A stretch of 64,000 nucleotides of DNA from JAFDBW01 sp963825575 (GTDB taxonomy: Bacteria > Desulfobacterota > Desulfuromonadia > Desulfuromonadales > BM103): assembly GCA_963825575.1 (NCBI GenBank), contig CAWGUB010000020.1, forward strand, positions 1 through 64,000, read 5' to 3'. Every line of letters begins with the position of its first letter. Positions within the stretch are counted from its first letter, which is position 1. Of the stretch, positions 36,958 through 46,366 are shown piece by piece. The notes beneath the pieces are model-generated. The model was not told the origin of the DNA. It saw only the letters and a list, made by a program, of their open reading frames with translations, and made no database searches. Position numbers and translations under genes: made by a program.

Positions 36958-37353
36958 ATGTCGGTTAGCTATCCATTAACGATCTTCTACGATGGGGCTT
37001 GTGGCGTCTGCTCCAAAGAGATGAAATATTACCGCAAGATAGCCGATCATCGAGTTCGCTTCGTCGATATTGCCGCAACGGATTTCAGCGCCGGGTCCTA
37101 CGACAAATCAGATGACGATTTCCAGAGAGAACTGCATGCATGCGATGCCGATGGGCACTTTTTCACTGGCGTCGACGCATTCCGCATGCTCTGGGAAGCT
37201 CTGCCGTCGCCCTTCTATCCCCTGCTATCAAAAACCATCGGGCTTCCAGGGATCAACCTCGCGGCCCATACAGGTTATGCCATCTTTGCACGCTACAGGC
37301 ATCTTTTGCCATCAAGCAAAAAAAACGTATGCCCCCTTCCCAAACAGAATTGA
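36958..37353 (+). CDS. DUF393 (DCC) thiol-disulfide oxidoreductase-like protein (131 aa)
   Basis: TIFYDGACGVCSKEMKYYRK carries the DxxCxxC (DCC) motif, thioredoxin-like in fold. VRFVDIAATDFS and GVDAFRMLWEALP follow as usual. Some members dock to membrane oxidoreductases; the role here is unknown. GAGGTTTATTC precedes the ATG. Confidence 0.88.
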   Translation: MSVSYPLTIFYDGACGVCSKEMKYYRKIADHRVRFVDIAATDFSAGSYDKSDDDFQRELHACDADGHFFTGVDAFRMLWEALPSPFYPLLSKTIGLPGINLAAHTGYAIFARYRHLLPSSKKNVCPLPKQN

Positions 37354-37467
37354 ACAGGCCCACCATATCCCGGAACCTAATGATTCCATTTTTCAATGAC
37401 GTCTCCACGCTAAAACTATGGTAAAATCAACGGGTATATCGCCTTAGAAATGTGAGGACTTCAAAAA

Positions 37468-37878
37468 ATGCGCATCCTTATTCTTGATGACGACCCTGAC
37501 ATTCGGAGTCTTTTCGATGCCGCTCTGACCAGCAAGGGGCACGAGGTTACAACCCTTTCTGACCCTAGTGAATTCCCCTTGCTGAACATTCAGAAATGTC
37601 CCTGCGAGCCGAAAGACTCTTGTACTGACGTTCTCATCGCAGATATCGTTATGCCCAATATTGAAGGAATCGCATTTGTCAAGGGCCTCAAGGAGGGCGG
37701 TTGCTGGCCTCTCACGCTCGGCAACGTGGCAATTATCAGCGGCTACCTGACGCTGCATTACATGAACGAGTTGAACGCCATGGGCGTCCACTACTTCCGC
37801 AAGCCTTTTGAATTGCAGGATATTTTTAAGTGGGTGGAAGAATGCCAGGAACGGCTTGATAAGAGTTTAGGGAATTGA
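37468..37878 (+). CDS. Single-domain response regulator (136 aa)
   Basis: Receiver domain only: MRILILDDDPDIRSLFDAAL with the acidic pair, phospho-acceptor Asp in VLIADIVMPNIEGIAFVKGL, Ser in NVAIISGY and the conserved Lys in MGVHYFRKPFEL. A Cys-containing insert (QKCPCEPKDSC) before the phosphorylation site is unusual. No output domain. The partner kinase is not adjacent. TGAGGACTTC precedes the start. Confidence 0.9.
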   Translation: MRILILDDDPDIRSLFDAALTSKGHEVTTLSDPSEFPLLNIQKCPCEPKDSCTDVLIADIVMPNIEGIAFVKGLKEGGCWPLTLGNVAIISGYLTLHYMNELNAMGVHYFRKPFELQDIFKWVEECQERLDKSLGN

Positions 37879-37941
37879 TCATAGACAGGGGAAGTTTCAG
37901 CCCTCCGAGCATACACCTCCGACCTGACCAGAACTGAAGAT

Positions 37942-38331
37942 ATGAACAACTACGCAATTGTTCGCCAGGAGCATTTGAACCATTACGGCTTTCTGTTCGG
38001 CGGCGCCCTCTTGCAATGGGTCGACGAATACGCCTGGCTGGTTGCATCAAGGGACTTCCCGGGATGTCCGCTGGTGACCGTCGGCATGGACAAGATCAGC
38101 TTTCGTAAACCGGTACTCAACGGATCGATCCTGCGCTTCAACATCAGGCCGGTAAAACAGGGGAGAACCTCGATACAGTATACGGTGGATGTCTACGCCG
38201 ACGCCCCCGGCGCCAACGCAGAGCAAACCGTCTTTTCGACCATTATCACCTTCGCCCATGTAGATCAGGGCGGCGCCAAGCAGGTGCTACCCAAGCAAGA
38301 CCGACTGCGTTCTGAAATGGAAGAGCCCTAA
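37942..38331 (+). CDS. Acyl-CoA thioesterase, hot-dog fold (129 aa)
   Basis: It hydrolyses acyl-CoAs. VRQEHLNHYGFLFGGALLQW holds the YciA/BFIT-type catalytic region and FRKPVLNGSILRFNIRPVKQ the second half. It ends four bases into the convergent DUF808 gene (shared 38328-38331). Substrate range unknown. Confidence 0.88.
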   Translation: MNNYAIVRQEHLNHYGFLFGGALLQWVDEYAWLVASRDFPGCPLVTVGMDKISFRKPVLNGSILRFNIRPVKQGRTSIQYTVDVYADAPGANAEQTVFSTIITFAHVDQGGAKQVLPKQDRLRSEMEEP

Positions 38332-39302
38332 AGCTTCCCCTTACCACTGATACACGCTTTCAGTTTTGCGATGGCGACCTTGCCCATCGAGGCAAGAGTC
38401 AACAATAAGCCTCCGGCGAGGACACCGATGATTGCGGCTATAAATGTCGGTATCAGAGCAGAACTGGCGCTTCCAGCCAAAGGAATGCCCTGAAGTGACT
38501 CCACCAAATGATGGGTAAGTTTATGTGCGCCGGGGAGTCCATGCATAAGTATGCCGCCGCCGACCATAAACATTGCCGCCGTGCCGACAATCGACAAGGC
38601 CTTCATCAGCAATGGCGCCAGACTAAGAAGTCCACTGCCGGCCTTGCGACACACACTCCCCCAAGCATCTCTTGCAGGAACCTTTGCAAGGTACAGTCCG
38701 GCATCGTCCATCTTGACGATACCAGCGACCAGAGAATATACACCGACCGTTATGAACAGGGCCATTCCGGACACCACGGCGACCTGAACCGCCATGGAAG
38801 AACCTTGGACGGTTCCGAGAACTATGACAATAATCTCCGTTGAGAGTATGAAGTCTGTCCTGATTGCCCCTTTGATTTTTTTGCGTTCAAGATCGACCAT
38901 ATCGACCTTTGGGTTAGCCAAGGACTGAATTCTCTCCACCCTCTTTTTCCCATCCTCCTCCTTGGAGGGCAAAAACCTGTGAGCAACCTTCTCGAAGCCC
39001 TCGAAACACAAAAAGGCTCCGCCAAGCATCAAAATCGGGGTGATGACCCAAGGGATGAATGCGCTTAAGAAAAGTGCTGCGGGTACGAGAATCAGTTTAT
39101 TCTTCAGTGACCCCTTTGCGACCGCCCACACAACAGGAAGTTCGCGCTCAGCGCGAACGCCGCTTACCTGCTCAGCGTTCAGAGCCAGGTCGTCACCGAG
39201 CACTCCAGCGGTTTTCTTCGCCGCCATCTTCGACATCAGGGCAATATCGTCAAGAAGGCTCGCAATATCATCAATCAGGGTGAGTAAGCTGGTTCCTGCC
39301 AA
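38328..39302 (-). CDS. DUF808 family membrane protein, YedI-like (324 aa)
   Basis: It starts at TTG (39302), preceded by GGAGATGTCCC; the N-terminus MAGTSLLTLIDDIASLLDDI and KKTAGVLGDDLALNA is the family's standard start, which supports the rare codon. Several hydrophobic segments follow, including WVITPILMLGGAFLCFEGFE. Function unknown. Normal length. Confidence 0.9.
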   Translation of the reverse strand: MAGTSLLTLIDDIASLLDDIALMSKMAAKKTAGVLGDDLALNAEQVSGVRAERELPVVWAVAKGSLKNKLILVPAALFLSAFIPWVITPILMLGGAFLCFEGFEKVAHRFLPSKEEDGKKRVERIQSLANPKVDMVDLERKKIKGAIRTDFILSTEIIVIVLGTVQGSSMAVQVAVVSGMALFITVGVYSLVAGIVKMDDAGLYLAKVPARDAWGSVCRKAGSGLLSLAPLLMKALSIVGTAAMFMVGGGILMHGLPGAHKLTHHLVESLQGIPLAGSASSALIPTFIAAIIGVLAGGLLLTLASMGKVAIAKLKACISGKGKL

Positions 39303-39546
39303 GGGACATCTCCAGTTAAAGGCTCATCTCCTGCCTGAACAACTTACAATACCTGGATTTTATTTGACAACCAAAGAGGTTAGTAACGACCTCCTGGATG
39401 TCAGGCCGTTCATGAATTGCCAAATTTCAGGGTTTAAATCATTACACAACTTTTACCTTCGAGATATTGCAATGCAGGCATAATGAGCAGGTATTTCGCA
39501 GCAAAAGGTTGCCTCCTGCCGGGAGGCCAATGCATAAGGAGATGCA

Positions 39547-40203
39547 ATGTCTTTCGAGATCGACAAGCCAAGATACACGACGGGCGAAGAAGTTGCCAAC
39601 AGCATAACCCACGGGGTCGGTCTGATTCTGGCCATTGCAGGGCTGGCGGTATTGACCACTTATGCCAGCCGCCTCGGCAACGTCTGGCACATGGTGAGTT
39701 GCGTCGTCTTTGCCTCGACCCTGATCCTCCAGTACGCCTTCTCCACGCTCTATCACAGCATTCCACAGCCACGCGCAAAAAACCTCATGCGCCTTCTTGA
39801 CCATTCGGCTATTTTTCTCTTGATTGCAGGCACTTACACCCCTTTCATGCTCGTCAATTTGCGTGGCGTCTGGGGTTGGACTTTATTCGGCATCATTTGG
39901 TCGCTGGCCCTCCTCGGTGTACTTTTCCAGGTCAGTCTCCTGCATCGATGGCAGAAGCTTTCACTGGCACTGTACATCGGCATGGGCTGGGTTGTGCTCG
40001 CAGCGTTCAAACCGATGCTCAACGAGGTTGCGCCTGGCGGTCTGATCTTGCTGTTTCTGGGCGGCTTGGCGTACACAACCGGAGTCATCTTTTATCGCTG
40101 GAAGACGCTGAGATACCACCATGCAATCTGGCACGGTTTTGTCCTGGCAGGGAGCACCCTGCATTTCTTTGCAGTGCTTTTTTACGTGATTCCCCTGGCC
40201 TGA
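39547..40203 (+). CDS. Hemolysin III / PAQR family membrane protein (218 aa)
   Basis: Seven helices with the family motifs EEVANSITHGVGLILAIAGL, TLYHSIPQPRAKNLMRLLDH (metal-binding Ser/His/Asp positions), GTYTPFMLVNLRGVWGW and, near the end, HAIWHGFVLAGSTLHFFAVL. Members are probably zinc-dependent membrane hydrolases rather than toxins. AAGGAGATGCA precedes the start. Confidence 0.93.
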   Translation: MSFEIDKPRYTTGEEVANSITHGVGLILAIAGLAVLTTYASRLGNVWHMVSCVVFASTLILQYAFSTLYHSIPQPRAKNLMRLLDHSAIFLLIAGTYTPFMLVNLRGVWGWTLFGIIWSLALLGVLFQVSLLHRWQKLSLALYIGMGWVVLAAFKPMLNEVAPGGLILLFLGGLAYTTGVIFYRWKTLRYHHAIWHGFVLAGSTLHFFAVLFYVIPLA

Positions 40204-40207
40204 ACAA

Positions 40208-41098
40208 CTAAATGATACTCTTGCCAAACAGAGAGGCGATCAGGGACACAGCCGTCTGGGCCGTTTTATTGCGATTGTCAAGAATCGGATTGATTTCGAC
40301 GATATCGAGAGAACTCAGGCGCCTGGAGTCGGCAATAATTTCCATCAGAAGCTGGGCCTCGCGATAGGTAATGCCCCCGTCGACAAGCGTGCCGGCACCT
40401 GGGGCGGCCTGGGGATCTAAAGAGTCGATATCAAGACTCACATGCAGTCTTTGCCGATGACTGAGTTTTTCTAAAGCTTCAACTGCGACGACACCGATCC
40501 CTCGCTCATCGATATCACGCATCGTATATACCGTTACGCCACTCTCTCCAAGGCTTTTCCGTTCATCCGGATCCAGGTCACGAACGCCGACCATAACAAC
40601 ATCTTTCGCCTGTAGTGTAGCGTTGGGGCCACCGACCCCGACCAAATCCGGATGCCCGCGACCCAACAGAAGCGCAAGAGCCATGCCGTGAATGTTTCCG
40701 GAACGGGAGGAATCGCAAGTGTTGAAATCACCATGCGCGTCGATCCAGAGCACTCCCGTAGCTTCCTGCTGGGTAACTCCGGCAATAGTCCCAACGGAAA
40801 TCGAGTGATCCCCGCCCAGAAAAACCGGGATATAGCCATCTTCTATCGCCTTGCTCCCAACAAGACATACGGCTTCACAGACTTTTTTTATCGAGGGGAG
40901 ATACCGTTCGGTTCGTTCGCCGGAAAGCGATTCCCGGACCGGGACATGCAGGTTGCCGTAATCATGGACTTCATAGCCCAATTGTTCGAGTCTTGCCGCA
41001 AGGCCGGCATACCTCATGGCACCCGGGCCCAGATCGACCCCGCGGTGTGACTGCCCCAGATCAACTGGTACACCGATAATCAGTATCGTCTTTTTCAT
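40208..41098 (-). CDS. Arginase (296 aa)
   Basis: It hydrolyses L-arginine to ornithine and urea. Manganese-binding motifs: VFLGGDHSISVG, LWIDAHGDFNT and SLDIDSLDPQAAPGAGT. GVDLGPGAMRYAGL and SLDIVEINPILD are also typical of arginase rather than agmatinase. Start 41098 (MKKTILIIGVPVDLG) is preferred; the frame extends upstream into the neighbour. It lies 22 bases after the TIGR00300-type gene, so the two form an operon that could turn arginine into ornithine and then proline. Confidence 0.93.
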   Translation of the reverse strand: MKKTILIIGVPVDLGQSHRGVDLGPGAMRYAGLAARLEQLGYEVHDYGNLHVPVRESLSGERTERYLPSIKKVCEAVCLVGSKAIEDGYIPVFLGGDHSISVGTIAGVTQQEATGVLWIDAHGDFNTCDSSRSGNIHGMALALLLGRGHPDLVGVGGPNATLQAKDVVMVGVRDLDPDERKSLGESGVTVYTMRDIDERGIGVVAVEALEKLSHRQRLHVSLDIDSLDPQAAPGAGTLVDGGITYREAQLLMEIIADSRRLSSLDIVEINPILDNRNKTAQTAVSLIASLFGKSII

Positions 41099-41120
41099 GG
41101 CAGCCCCACTAGATGGACAT

Positions 41121-42212
41121 TCAACTTTTGAGGTTGTTCCATAGATTGACGGTAAAATCCTGGGCATTGGTCAGAATCGCCACAGCTTGCGCAGAACCGC
41201 GATTGGCCAGTTTGTCTGCGCTGAACTCTGTCATGTCGACGATATAAAAGAATACCGGTCGCACCACACCGTCGGGCATAACCCGGTAGCTGGGCACCAT
41301 ATTGCCGAAGGCAATCGAATGTAATTGTGTAGCCAGGGCCACCACAGTGGTTGCTTTACGGGCATGGACGCGCATGGCATCCTGGGCGAGGTAAACATCT
41401 GAGACAACTTCTGGCAATGGTCCGTCATCGCGAATTGACCCGGCAAGGACATAGGGGACACCATGCTTCTCACAGGCATAAATAATCCCGTCCTTGAGTT
41501 CCAGCTCTTTAATTGTCCGCGCTATCGAACCCCTGCGGCGCACTTCATTGATAATGTCGAGATGGTTGTAATGGCCAAGCGGCTTCAGGGTCTGGGAATA
41601 GATATCCTGCCCCAGGCCGGTTCGATACATGGCGGCCTCGAGGTCATGGGTGGCCAGCGCATTGCCGGCCAGCAAGCCGTGGCAGAAACCGTTCTCTATC
41701 AGCCCCTGCATGGAGTCCCTGCTGTCCTTGTCGAAAGCCACTGCGGGACCAAGGACCCAGACTATGTGACCATGCTCCCGGTCGTGGCGAAGGACCTTGT
41801 AGAGGTCATCGTAGCAACGTGAGAAAGGGGTCTCACGGGTACCGCGGGTCCGAAAGGAGAACTTGTCGGCGGCAGGGTCCGTTTCCTGCTTGAAACCCTC
41901 AACATGCACGTAAATCCCTTCCTCTCCATTTTCGGTCCGGCCGACCACCACCCTGTCGCCCTTGTGCACTCTGCGCGCTTCAGTGACGTCAATCTTTTCA
42001 CCGTTGAGGACGAGCACTGCATCCATGCGACTCTCGGGGGCAAGCAGCCATCGGCCATTACCGAGATGAAGGTATTCAGGATGGTTTGATGTGCCGTGAA
42101 AGTTCGCCGGGACAACCCCATGGTCGGGTGCTGGTTCGGTTTTTACAAGCGGAGCGGATTTCAGCAGCTCGGACTTGAAATCCGGGGGACTGTAAGACGG
42201 TATAACGCTCAT
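41121..42212 (-). CDS. TIGR00300/LOR-SDH-like ornithine cyclodeaminase (363 aa)
   Basis: The protein resembles the non-canonical, archaeal-type ornithine cyclodeaminase family (TIGR00300), also found as the C-terminal part of cyanobacterial arginine-degrading enzymes. It has GVVPANFHGTSNHPEYLHLG, VWVLGPAVAFDKDSRDSMQG, LLAGNALATHDLEAAMYRTG and the C-terminal YRVMPDGVVRPVFFYIVDMT. It should convert ornithine to proline plus ammonia using NAD. Its position directly upstream of arginase supports the assignment. GGAGGAGCTATAAACG precedes the start. Named from memory, not from a search. Confidence 0.82.
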   Translation of the reverse strand: MSVIPSYSPPDFKSELLKSAPLVKTEPAPDHGVVPANFHGTSNHPEYLHLGNGRWLLAPESRMDAVLVLNGEKIDVTEARRVHKGDRVVVGRTENGEEGIYVHVEGFKQETDPAADKFSFRTRGTRETPFSRCYDDLYKVLRHDREHGHIVWVLGPAVAFDKDSRDSMQGLIENGFCHGLLAGNALATHDLEAAMYRTGLGQDIYSQTLKPLGHYNHLDIINEVRRRGSIARTIKELELKDGIIYACEKHGVPYVLAGSIRDDGPLPEVVSDVYLAQDAMRVHARKATTVVALATQLHSIAFGNMVPSYRVMPDGVVRPVFFYIVDMTEFSADKLANRGSAQAVAILTNAQDFTVNLWNNLKS

Positions 42213-42316
42213 CGTTTATAGCTCCTCCTGAAAAGACACATTTTCCATATTCATCTTGGCAAGCGTGGAACAGAAGTCAAGTCCGGCAGGACGTTTGGCC
42301 CGATATAACCTGGATA

Positions 42317-42688
42317 TCAGTCTCTTTCGACGACTTTTTTTACCGCGAGCCAGTTGGCACAGAGGACTACAGCCAGGGCCGGGATGCGGATCATTTCCAG
42401 ACCACCCTGCAGACCACTACGAAACGTATCCATGATAACTACGCCGAGATAGCACAATGCAAACAGCTTGATCACACTCACAGACCAGGCTTCCCGACTA
42501 CTCCATGCGAGACTGAGGATTGCGAGGCTGCCAAGGCCGTAGGCGATCGTGACATAGGAAAATGTCAGGGCACTGCCCGGGGCGGTTCCGGACATAACGA
42601 TATTCACACCGTAATAGGTCAGGAAGAACGAAGTCAGAACGGTCAGCGCGACCAGCCAAACCATAAGAATGTAGCCACGATTATTCAT
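42317..42688 (-). CDS. Hypothetical four-helix membrane protein (123 aa)
   Basis: MNNRGYILMVWLVALTVLTS begins four hydrophobic segments, ending RIPALAVVLCANWLAVKKVV. No family recognised. I chose 42688, with AGGGG upstream, over 42763. Confidence 0.7.
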   Translation of the reverse strand: MNNRGYILMVWLVALTVLTSFFLTYYGVNIVMSGTAPGSALTFSYVTIAYGLGSLAILSLAWSSREAWSVSVIKLFALCYLGVVIMDTFRSGLQGGLEMIRIPALAVVLCANWLAVKKVVERD

Positions 42689-42819
42689 GGGAACCCCTGT
42701 TGATGATATTTTAATTTGATGAAGAATAGCGGACAGTCTACCGTTTCCAAAACCAAAAAGCATGGATATTTTAAAATGGAATATCGATGACGTAGAAGCT
42801 CAACCGAGAATCTCTCTAT

Positions 42820-43716
42820 TCACGTCTCAGATGGCTTTCGTGAGCGGGTCGCCAGGAAGATTCCCGTGCCGATCAGGAAAACACCGAAACCATGGTACCA
42901 CCGGAAGGCCTCGCCGAGAAAGACGACCGCCATGATGCTGCCAAACACCGGCATCAGGTGAATGAACAGCCCCGCCCGGTTGGCACCGACAAGTTCGACA
43001 CCACGATTATAACAAAGGTAGGAGACGATCGACGGGAAGACCATGACATAGCCGATCACCAGCAGGTTGGTCAGTGTCACCTGCATGACCGCCACCGTCA
43101 TGGATTCCCACAAGTAAAGAGGCAGGAGCACGATGGTCCCGATCCAGAAGATTGTACAGATAAACGCAAGGGGATGAACGTGCGGTCGCTTGCGCAACAT
43201 TACCGAGTAACCCGCATAGCAGGCGATAGCAGCCATGACCAGAAAATCTCCGCGATTTACTGACAGGGACATCAAGGCCACTGCGTCGCCGCGGGCAATA
43301 ATCATCACCGCCCCGGAGAGAGACACCACGATGCCGGCGCATTGCAAAATTGTGACGCTTTCCCGGAAAATCAGGAATGACAGTGCCACAATCATCACCG
43401 GCATCAGGGATTGAATCAGGAATGCGTTGATGGCCTGGGTGTACTGGAGACCGGAATACGCCAGCGTATTGAATGAAGCGATCCCCAGTACGGCCAGCAA
43501 GAGGATTGCAGGCCAGGCCCCTGTGAGAGCTCGGCGATCGCGACGCAGATACGGCAAAGCCGGCCAGGTTACCAGAACAGAAGCACCCAGCCAGCGCCAG
43601 AATGCGAGTGCGATCGGCGGGATATCGTTGTGAAAGGCACGGCCGAGAATAAAATTCCCGGCCCAGAAAAGCACCGCCATGGTCAGCAGCAGGTATGGAC
43701 GATCCTTGATTTTCAT
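42820..43716 (-). CDS. EamA/DMT-family transporter (298 aa)
   Basis: Ten hydrophobic helices in two EamA repeats: LTMAVLFWAGNFILGRAFHN and later YAGYSVMLRKRPHVHPLAFI. It resembles RhaT/YdcZ-like metabolite exporters; substrate unknown. Its start overlaps the stop of the DUF1460 gene as ATGA, so it is translated from the same transcript. Confidence 0.92.
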   Translation of the reverse strand: MKIKDRPYLLLTMAVLFWAGNFILGRAFHNDIPPIALAFWRWLGASVLVTWPALPYLRRDRRALTGAWPAILLLAVLGIASFNTLAYSGLQYTQAINAFLIQSLMPVMIVALSFLIFRESVTILQCAGIVVSLSGAVMIIARGDAVALMSLSVNRGDFLVMAAIACYAGYSVMLRKRPHVHPLAFICTIFWIGTIVLLPLYLWESMTVAVMQVTLTNLLVIGYVMVFPSIVSYLCYNRGVELVGANRAGLFIHLMPVFGSIMAVVFLGEAFRWYHGFGVFLIGTGIFLATRSRKPSET

Positions 43717-44522
43717 TGCCTCACGCGGTAGACAATCAGGCCCGGTCTTTCGCGCATATAAGTCATCAGGTCTTCATCTATGACCTGTTCCACACCATCG
43801 CGCGAAGAGGCATGACGAAGCATGGTGGCCGTACCTGACTTGACAATCAGACCCGTGTGACTGACATCCAGTCCCGGACGGGGACTGAAGACCCCAACGT
43901 AATCACCTGAATCAAGAGCATCGAGAAGCTTTGTGTCCAGCTCACCGGCAGGGATATAGACAATCGTTCTTGGTGTCACGTCGATCCCGTCCACCCAGGT
44001 GGCCTCACCATCTTTCGCATTCAGTTGCTTGGGGACATAACGTTCTCTGCCCTGGCCGACAATTGCCGTAACATCTTTGATTGGTGACCCTTCAACCGAC
44101 ACCCAATCACTGAAGAAATGCCTGCGATTTTCATAGGAGACCACCCCTGCCCGGTAACGAACCTGCATCATCTGCATTGGGAAGTCACCCACACCAGTGC
44201 TGCGACGTAAAGCCTCTACAGTATCCAGGAAGGTAAAACAGTCAAAGCCATCCAGCCTGGTCACCAACTGCTCAGCTTCTGCGGGGCCTCCGATCAGGCT
44301 GTTTGCGACATAGGGGGCGCCGAGGAAATGGCTGGAAATGGACGCGATACGGTCGCCGGGAGCCTCGCTCGCGGCAGATTCCTGCAAAACTTTTTCAACG
44401 TTGGGAGGCTGTTGGAGAGGAGATTTACTGCCATCATCTGCCAGCACAGCGGCGGCACAAAAAACATAAAGTGAAAGGTAAAGACCTATCACGCAACCCA
44501 CTTTGTATAAGGCATTTACCAT
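43713..44522 (-). CDS. DUF1460 NlpC/P60-like peptidoglycan amidase (about 269 aa)
   Basis: It is a periplasmic cell-wall hydrolase of the N-acetylmuramoyl-L-alanine amidase-like DUF1460 family. DGFDCFTFLDTVEALRRS carries the catalytic Cys and DVSHTGLIVKSGTATMLRHA the His. A signal segment (GCVIGLYLSLYVFCAAAVLA) follows MVNALYK at 44522. An alternative start at 44597 has GGAGAGG immediately before it and would overlap the upstream gene by 44 bases; the signal peptide favours 44522. Confidence 0.85.
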   Translation of the reverse strand: MVNALYKVGCVIGLYLSLYVFCAAAVLADDGSKSPLQQPPNVEKVLQESAASEAPGDRIASISSHFLGAPYVANSLIGGPAEAEQLVTRLDGFDCFTFLDTVEALRRSTGVGDFPMQMMQVRYRAGVVSYENRRHFFSDWVSVEGSPIKDVTAIVGQGRERYVPKQLNAKDGEATWVDGIDVTPRTIVYIPAGELDTKLLDALDSGDYVGVFSPRPGLDVSHTGLIVKSGTATMLRHASSRDGVEQVIDEDLMTYMRERPGLIVYRVRQ

Positions 44523-44553
44523 TGGAGGTGAAATCAGCACGACGGCAGGCCTG

Positions 44554-45015
44554 TCATGCCTGTTTGAGGAAATATCCGACCACCTGCCACTGATCATCCT
44601 CTCCGAGCATCAGGGTGAGTTTTTCAAAAACCCGTTCACTGAGCGCAAACTTCGAGACAAAGGTCATAATCACGTATTCACCTGCCGGGACATCGCTTGC
44701 CGAATCAGTGTAAGTGATATCATGGTGAATCCGCTCGACGATCGGGCCGAGGAACGACCTGAGACGATCAACCTCCTCGCTCCAGGCCGCTTGCGTCAGC
44801 ATGTTTTTGAGAGCGCCCGAAGTCACCTCCCAGCTTTTCGCATACTCCTCGGTGTCAACCAGGTATAAAAACTCTGATGCCGCGGCCAGGGTGTGCTGGG
44901 TCACAAGCTCGCTGGGAGCCTTGTTGACTGCTGGGACAATGATCCAGAGCAGACTTGCAGCGAACAAGAACAGATGTATGCGCACTTGCCATGGTATGGC
45001 CAGTTTCCTAATCAT
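44554..45015 (-). CDS. DUF4019 protein with membrane anchor (153 aa)
   Basis: One N-terminal transmembrane segment (IHLFLFAASLLWIIVPAV) precedes a DUF4019 domain: AASEFLYLVDTEEYAKSWEV, FLGPIVERI and VPAGEYVIMTFVSKFALSER, ending DDQWQVVGYFLKQA. Function unknown. CAGGAGGACACA precedes the start. It leads the DUF1460-EamA group. Confidence 0.85.
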   Translation of the reverse strand: MIRKLAIPWQVRIHLFLFAASLLWIIVPAVNKAPSELVTQHTLAAASEFLYLVDTEEYAKSWEVTSGALKNMLTQAAWSEEVDRLRSFLGPIVERIHHDITYTDSASDVPAGEYVIMTFVSKFALSERVFEKLTLMLGEDDQWQVVGYFLKQA

Positions 45016-45115
45016 TGTGTCCTCCTGTCGTAATCAAGAGGAAATGTTTTATTTCATTTTAATACGAGATTGGGCCAGGGGCAACCCGGCGGCCCGGAAA
45101 TGATGCCGGGGACAG

Positions 45116-45781
45116 TCAACCAAACAGCTCCCCCTGACTCCAGGCGGGTTGCTGCTGCTCTCCCTGGTTGATAATTTTACAGGCGGAGAGCCATAGTTCA
45201 CGGGTCAGTTCAATGTCGTACTGCGAGTCATGCAGGCGGGTATCGTCGACTTCGATGCCGCAATGTTTCGCGACAGTCGCGAGCTTGAAATTAGGCAGTT
45301 CGGCACGTACCGGCTGTAGAATCTGTGCCCAGACCAGCATGACGTCCAGACACGGGTACCAGAACCAGCTGCCGAAGAAGCGGTCGTTGTTCTTTTCCCA
45401 GAAACGCCGCATAAAGGGCATGTCAAAACTGTGCGCATTGTAGCCGATGAACTGGAATTTATCTGACTTGTCATACTGGCCGACATATTTCTTGAACATT
45501 GTGTGCATGCGCACGTAGATCTCTCTCGGATCTTCGAATACCTGCCCGGGGACAGCAAGATGGTCGGGGTGCTCAGGAGGAAGAAACTGTTTGCGGTCAA
45601 TCCCGGTCACTTCAAGGGCCGTGCTCTCGATCACGTCCTGCGGGAACGGCCTGATAAAATAATCGAACGACTCCATGACGTCATCATCAATCTGGACACA
45701 ACCGGAAATCTGAGTCAGCCCGTTGCATTCCGGGTTGACCCCTGTTGTCTCAACATCGATAAACATCAATTTCTGTTGCAT
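45116..45781 (-). CDS. DnaQ-like 3'-5' exonuclease (221 aa)
   Basis: A DEDDh exonuclease: KLMFIDVETTGVNPECNGLT (Exo I), FQFIGYNAHSFDMPFMRRFW (Exo II) and RLHDSQYDIELTRELW (Exo III with His and Asp). Length suits a stand-alone enzyme trimming DNA or RNA 3' ends. No polymerase is adjacent. Confidence 0.9.
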   Translation of the reverse strand: MQQKLMFIDVETTGVNPECNGLTQISGCVQIDDDVMESFDYFIRPFPQDVIESTALEVTGIDRKQFLPPEHPDHLAVPGQVFEDPREIYVRMHTMFKKYVGQYDKSDKFQFIGYNAHSFDMPFMRRFWEKNNDRFFGSWFWYPCLDVMLVWAQILQPVRAELPNFKLATVAKHCGIEVDDTRLHDSQYDIELTRELWLSACKIINQGEQQQPAWSQGELFG

Positions 45782-45810
45782 AGAATCATTCCATTACCGA
45801 GCATCGGCCA

Positions 45811-46296
45811 TCAGCGCCGGCTGACGTCGGCGGGCGGACCCTGGAACAGCGCCGAACCGGTCACATCCAGAAAGTTTTCGGTCAGAACGCCCCGCGGCAG
45901 GACCTTTTCTCCGTAAAGGACCCTGTTCCCTTCCTTGATAAATATCTCAACATCAGGGTTTCCGTCCTCGCAAGGCAATTTGACCGCAAAGACCTTGTAA
46001 TTCTCCGGAAGTTCGTCGAGCGGCGATTCAGCATTCATCTGGCGGAAAGCATTAACCAGGCCCAGGGCAGTATCGTTATTGGCTTCCGAGACACCATCAA
46101 TGCCGGCCCGGATACAGGCAGCGAGATAATTCTTGGTAAAGTTCCTGGTGTTCTTGGCCCTGGTCAGGGGCCCCAGGGTCAACTCGGAGTTGTCAAAGGC
46201 TGAATCAATCTCACCGCTTTCAACAGCCGCGATGACATCGATGAGCAGGGCATCGAGATCGGCAGGGATCCATTTGTCAGGCTTGAATTCTGTCAT
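45811..46296 (-). CDS. Hypothetical acidic protein (161 aa)
   Basis: Not recognised. Soluble, no signal peptide; PADLDALLIDVIAAVESGEI, ACIRAGIDGVSEANNDTALG and the beta-rich C-terminal half KVFAVKLPCEDGNPDVEIFI are the main features. It lies 29 bases upstream of the exonuclease gene on the same strand. Confidence 0.6.
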   Translation of the reverse strand: MTEFKPDKWIPADLDALLIDVIAAVESGEIDSAFDNSELTLGPLTRAKNTRNFTKNYLAACIRAGIDGVSEANNDTALGLVNAFRQMNAESPLDELPENYKVFAVKLPCEDGNPDVEIFIKEGNRVLYGEKVLPRGVLTENFLDVTGSALFQGPPADVSRR

Positions 46297-46366
46297 GGCT
46301 TGATTCTAGCGAAGATAAGAGATCAGGGCAAACGGGAATTCGTTCAGCACGCAAAATAACCGCAGC

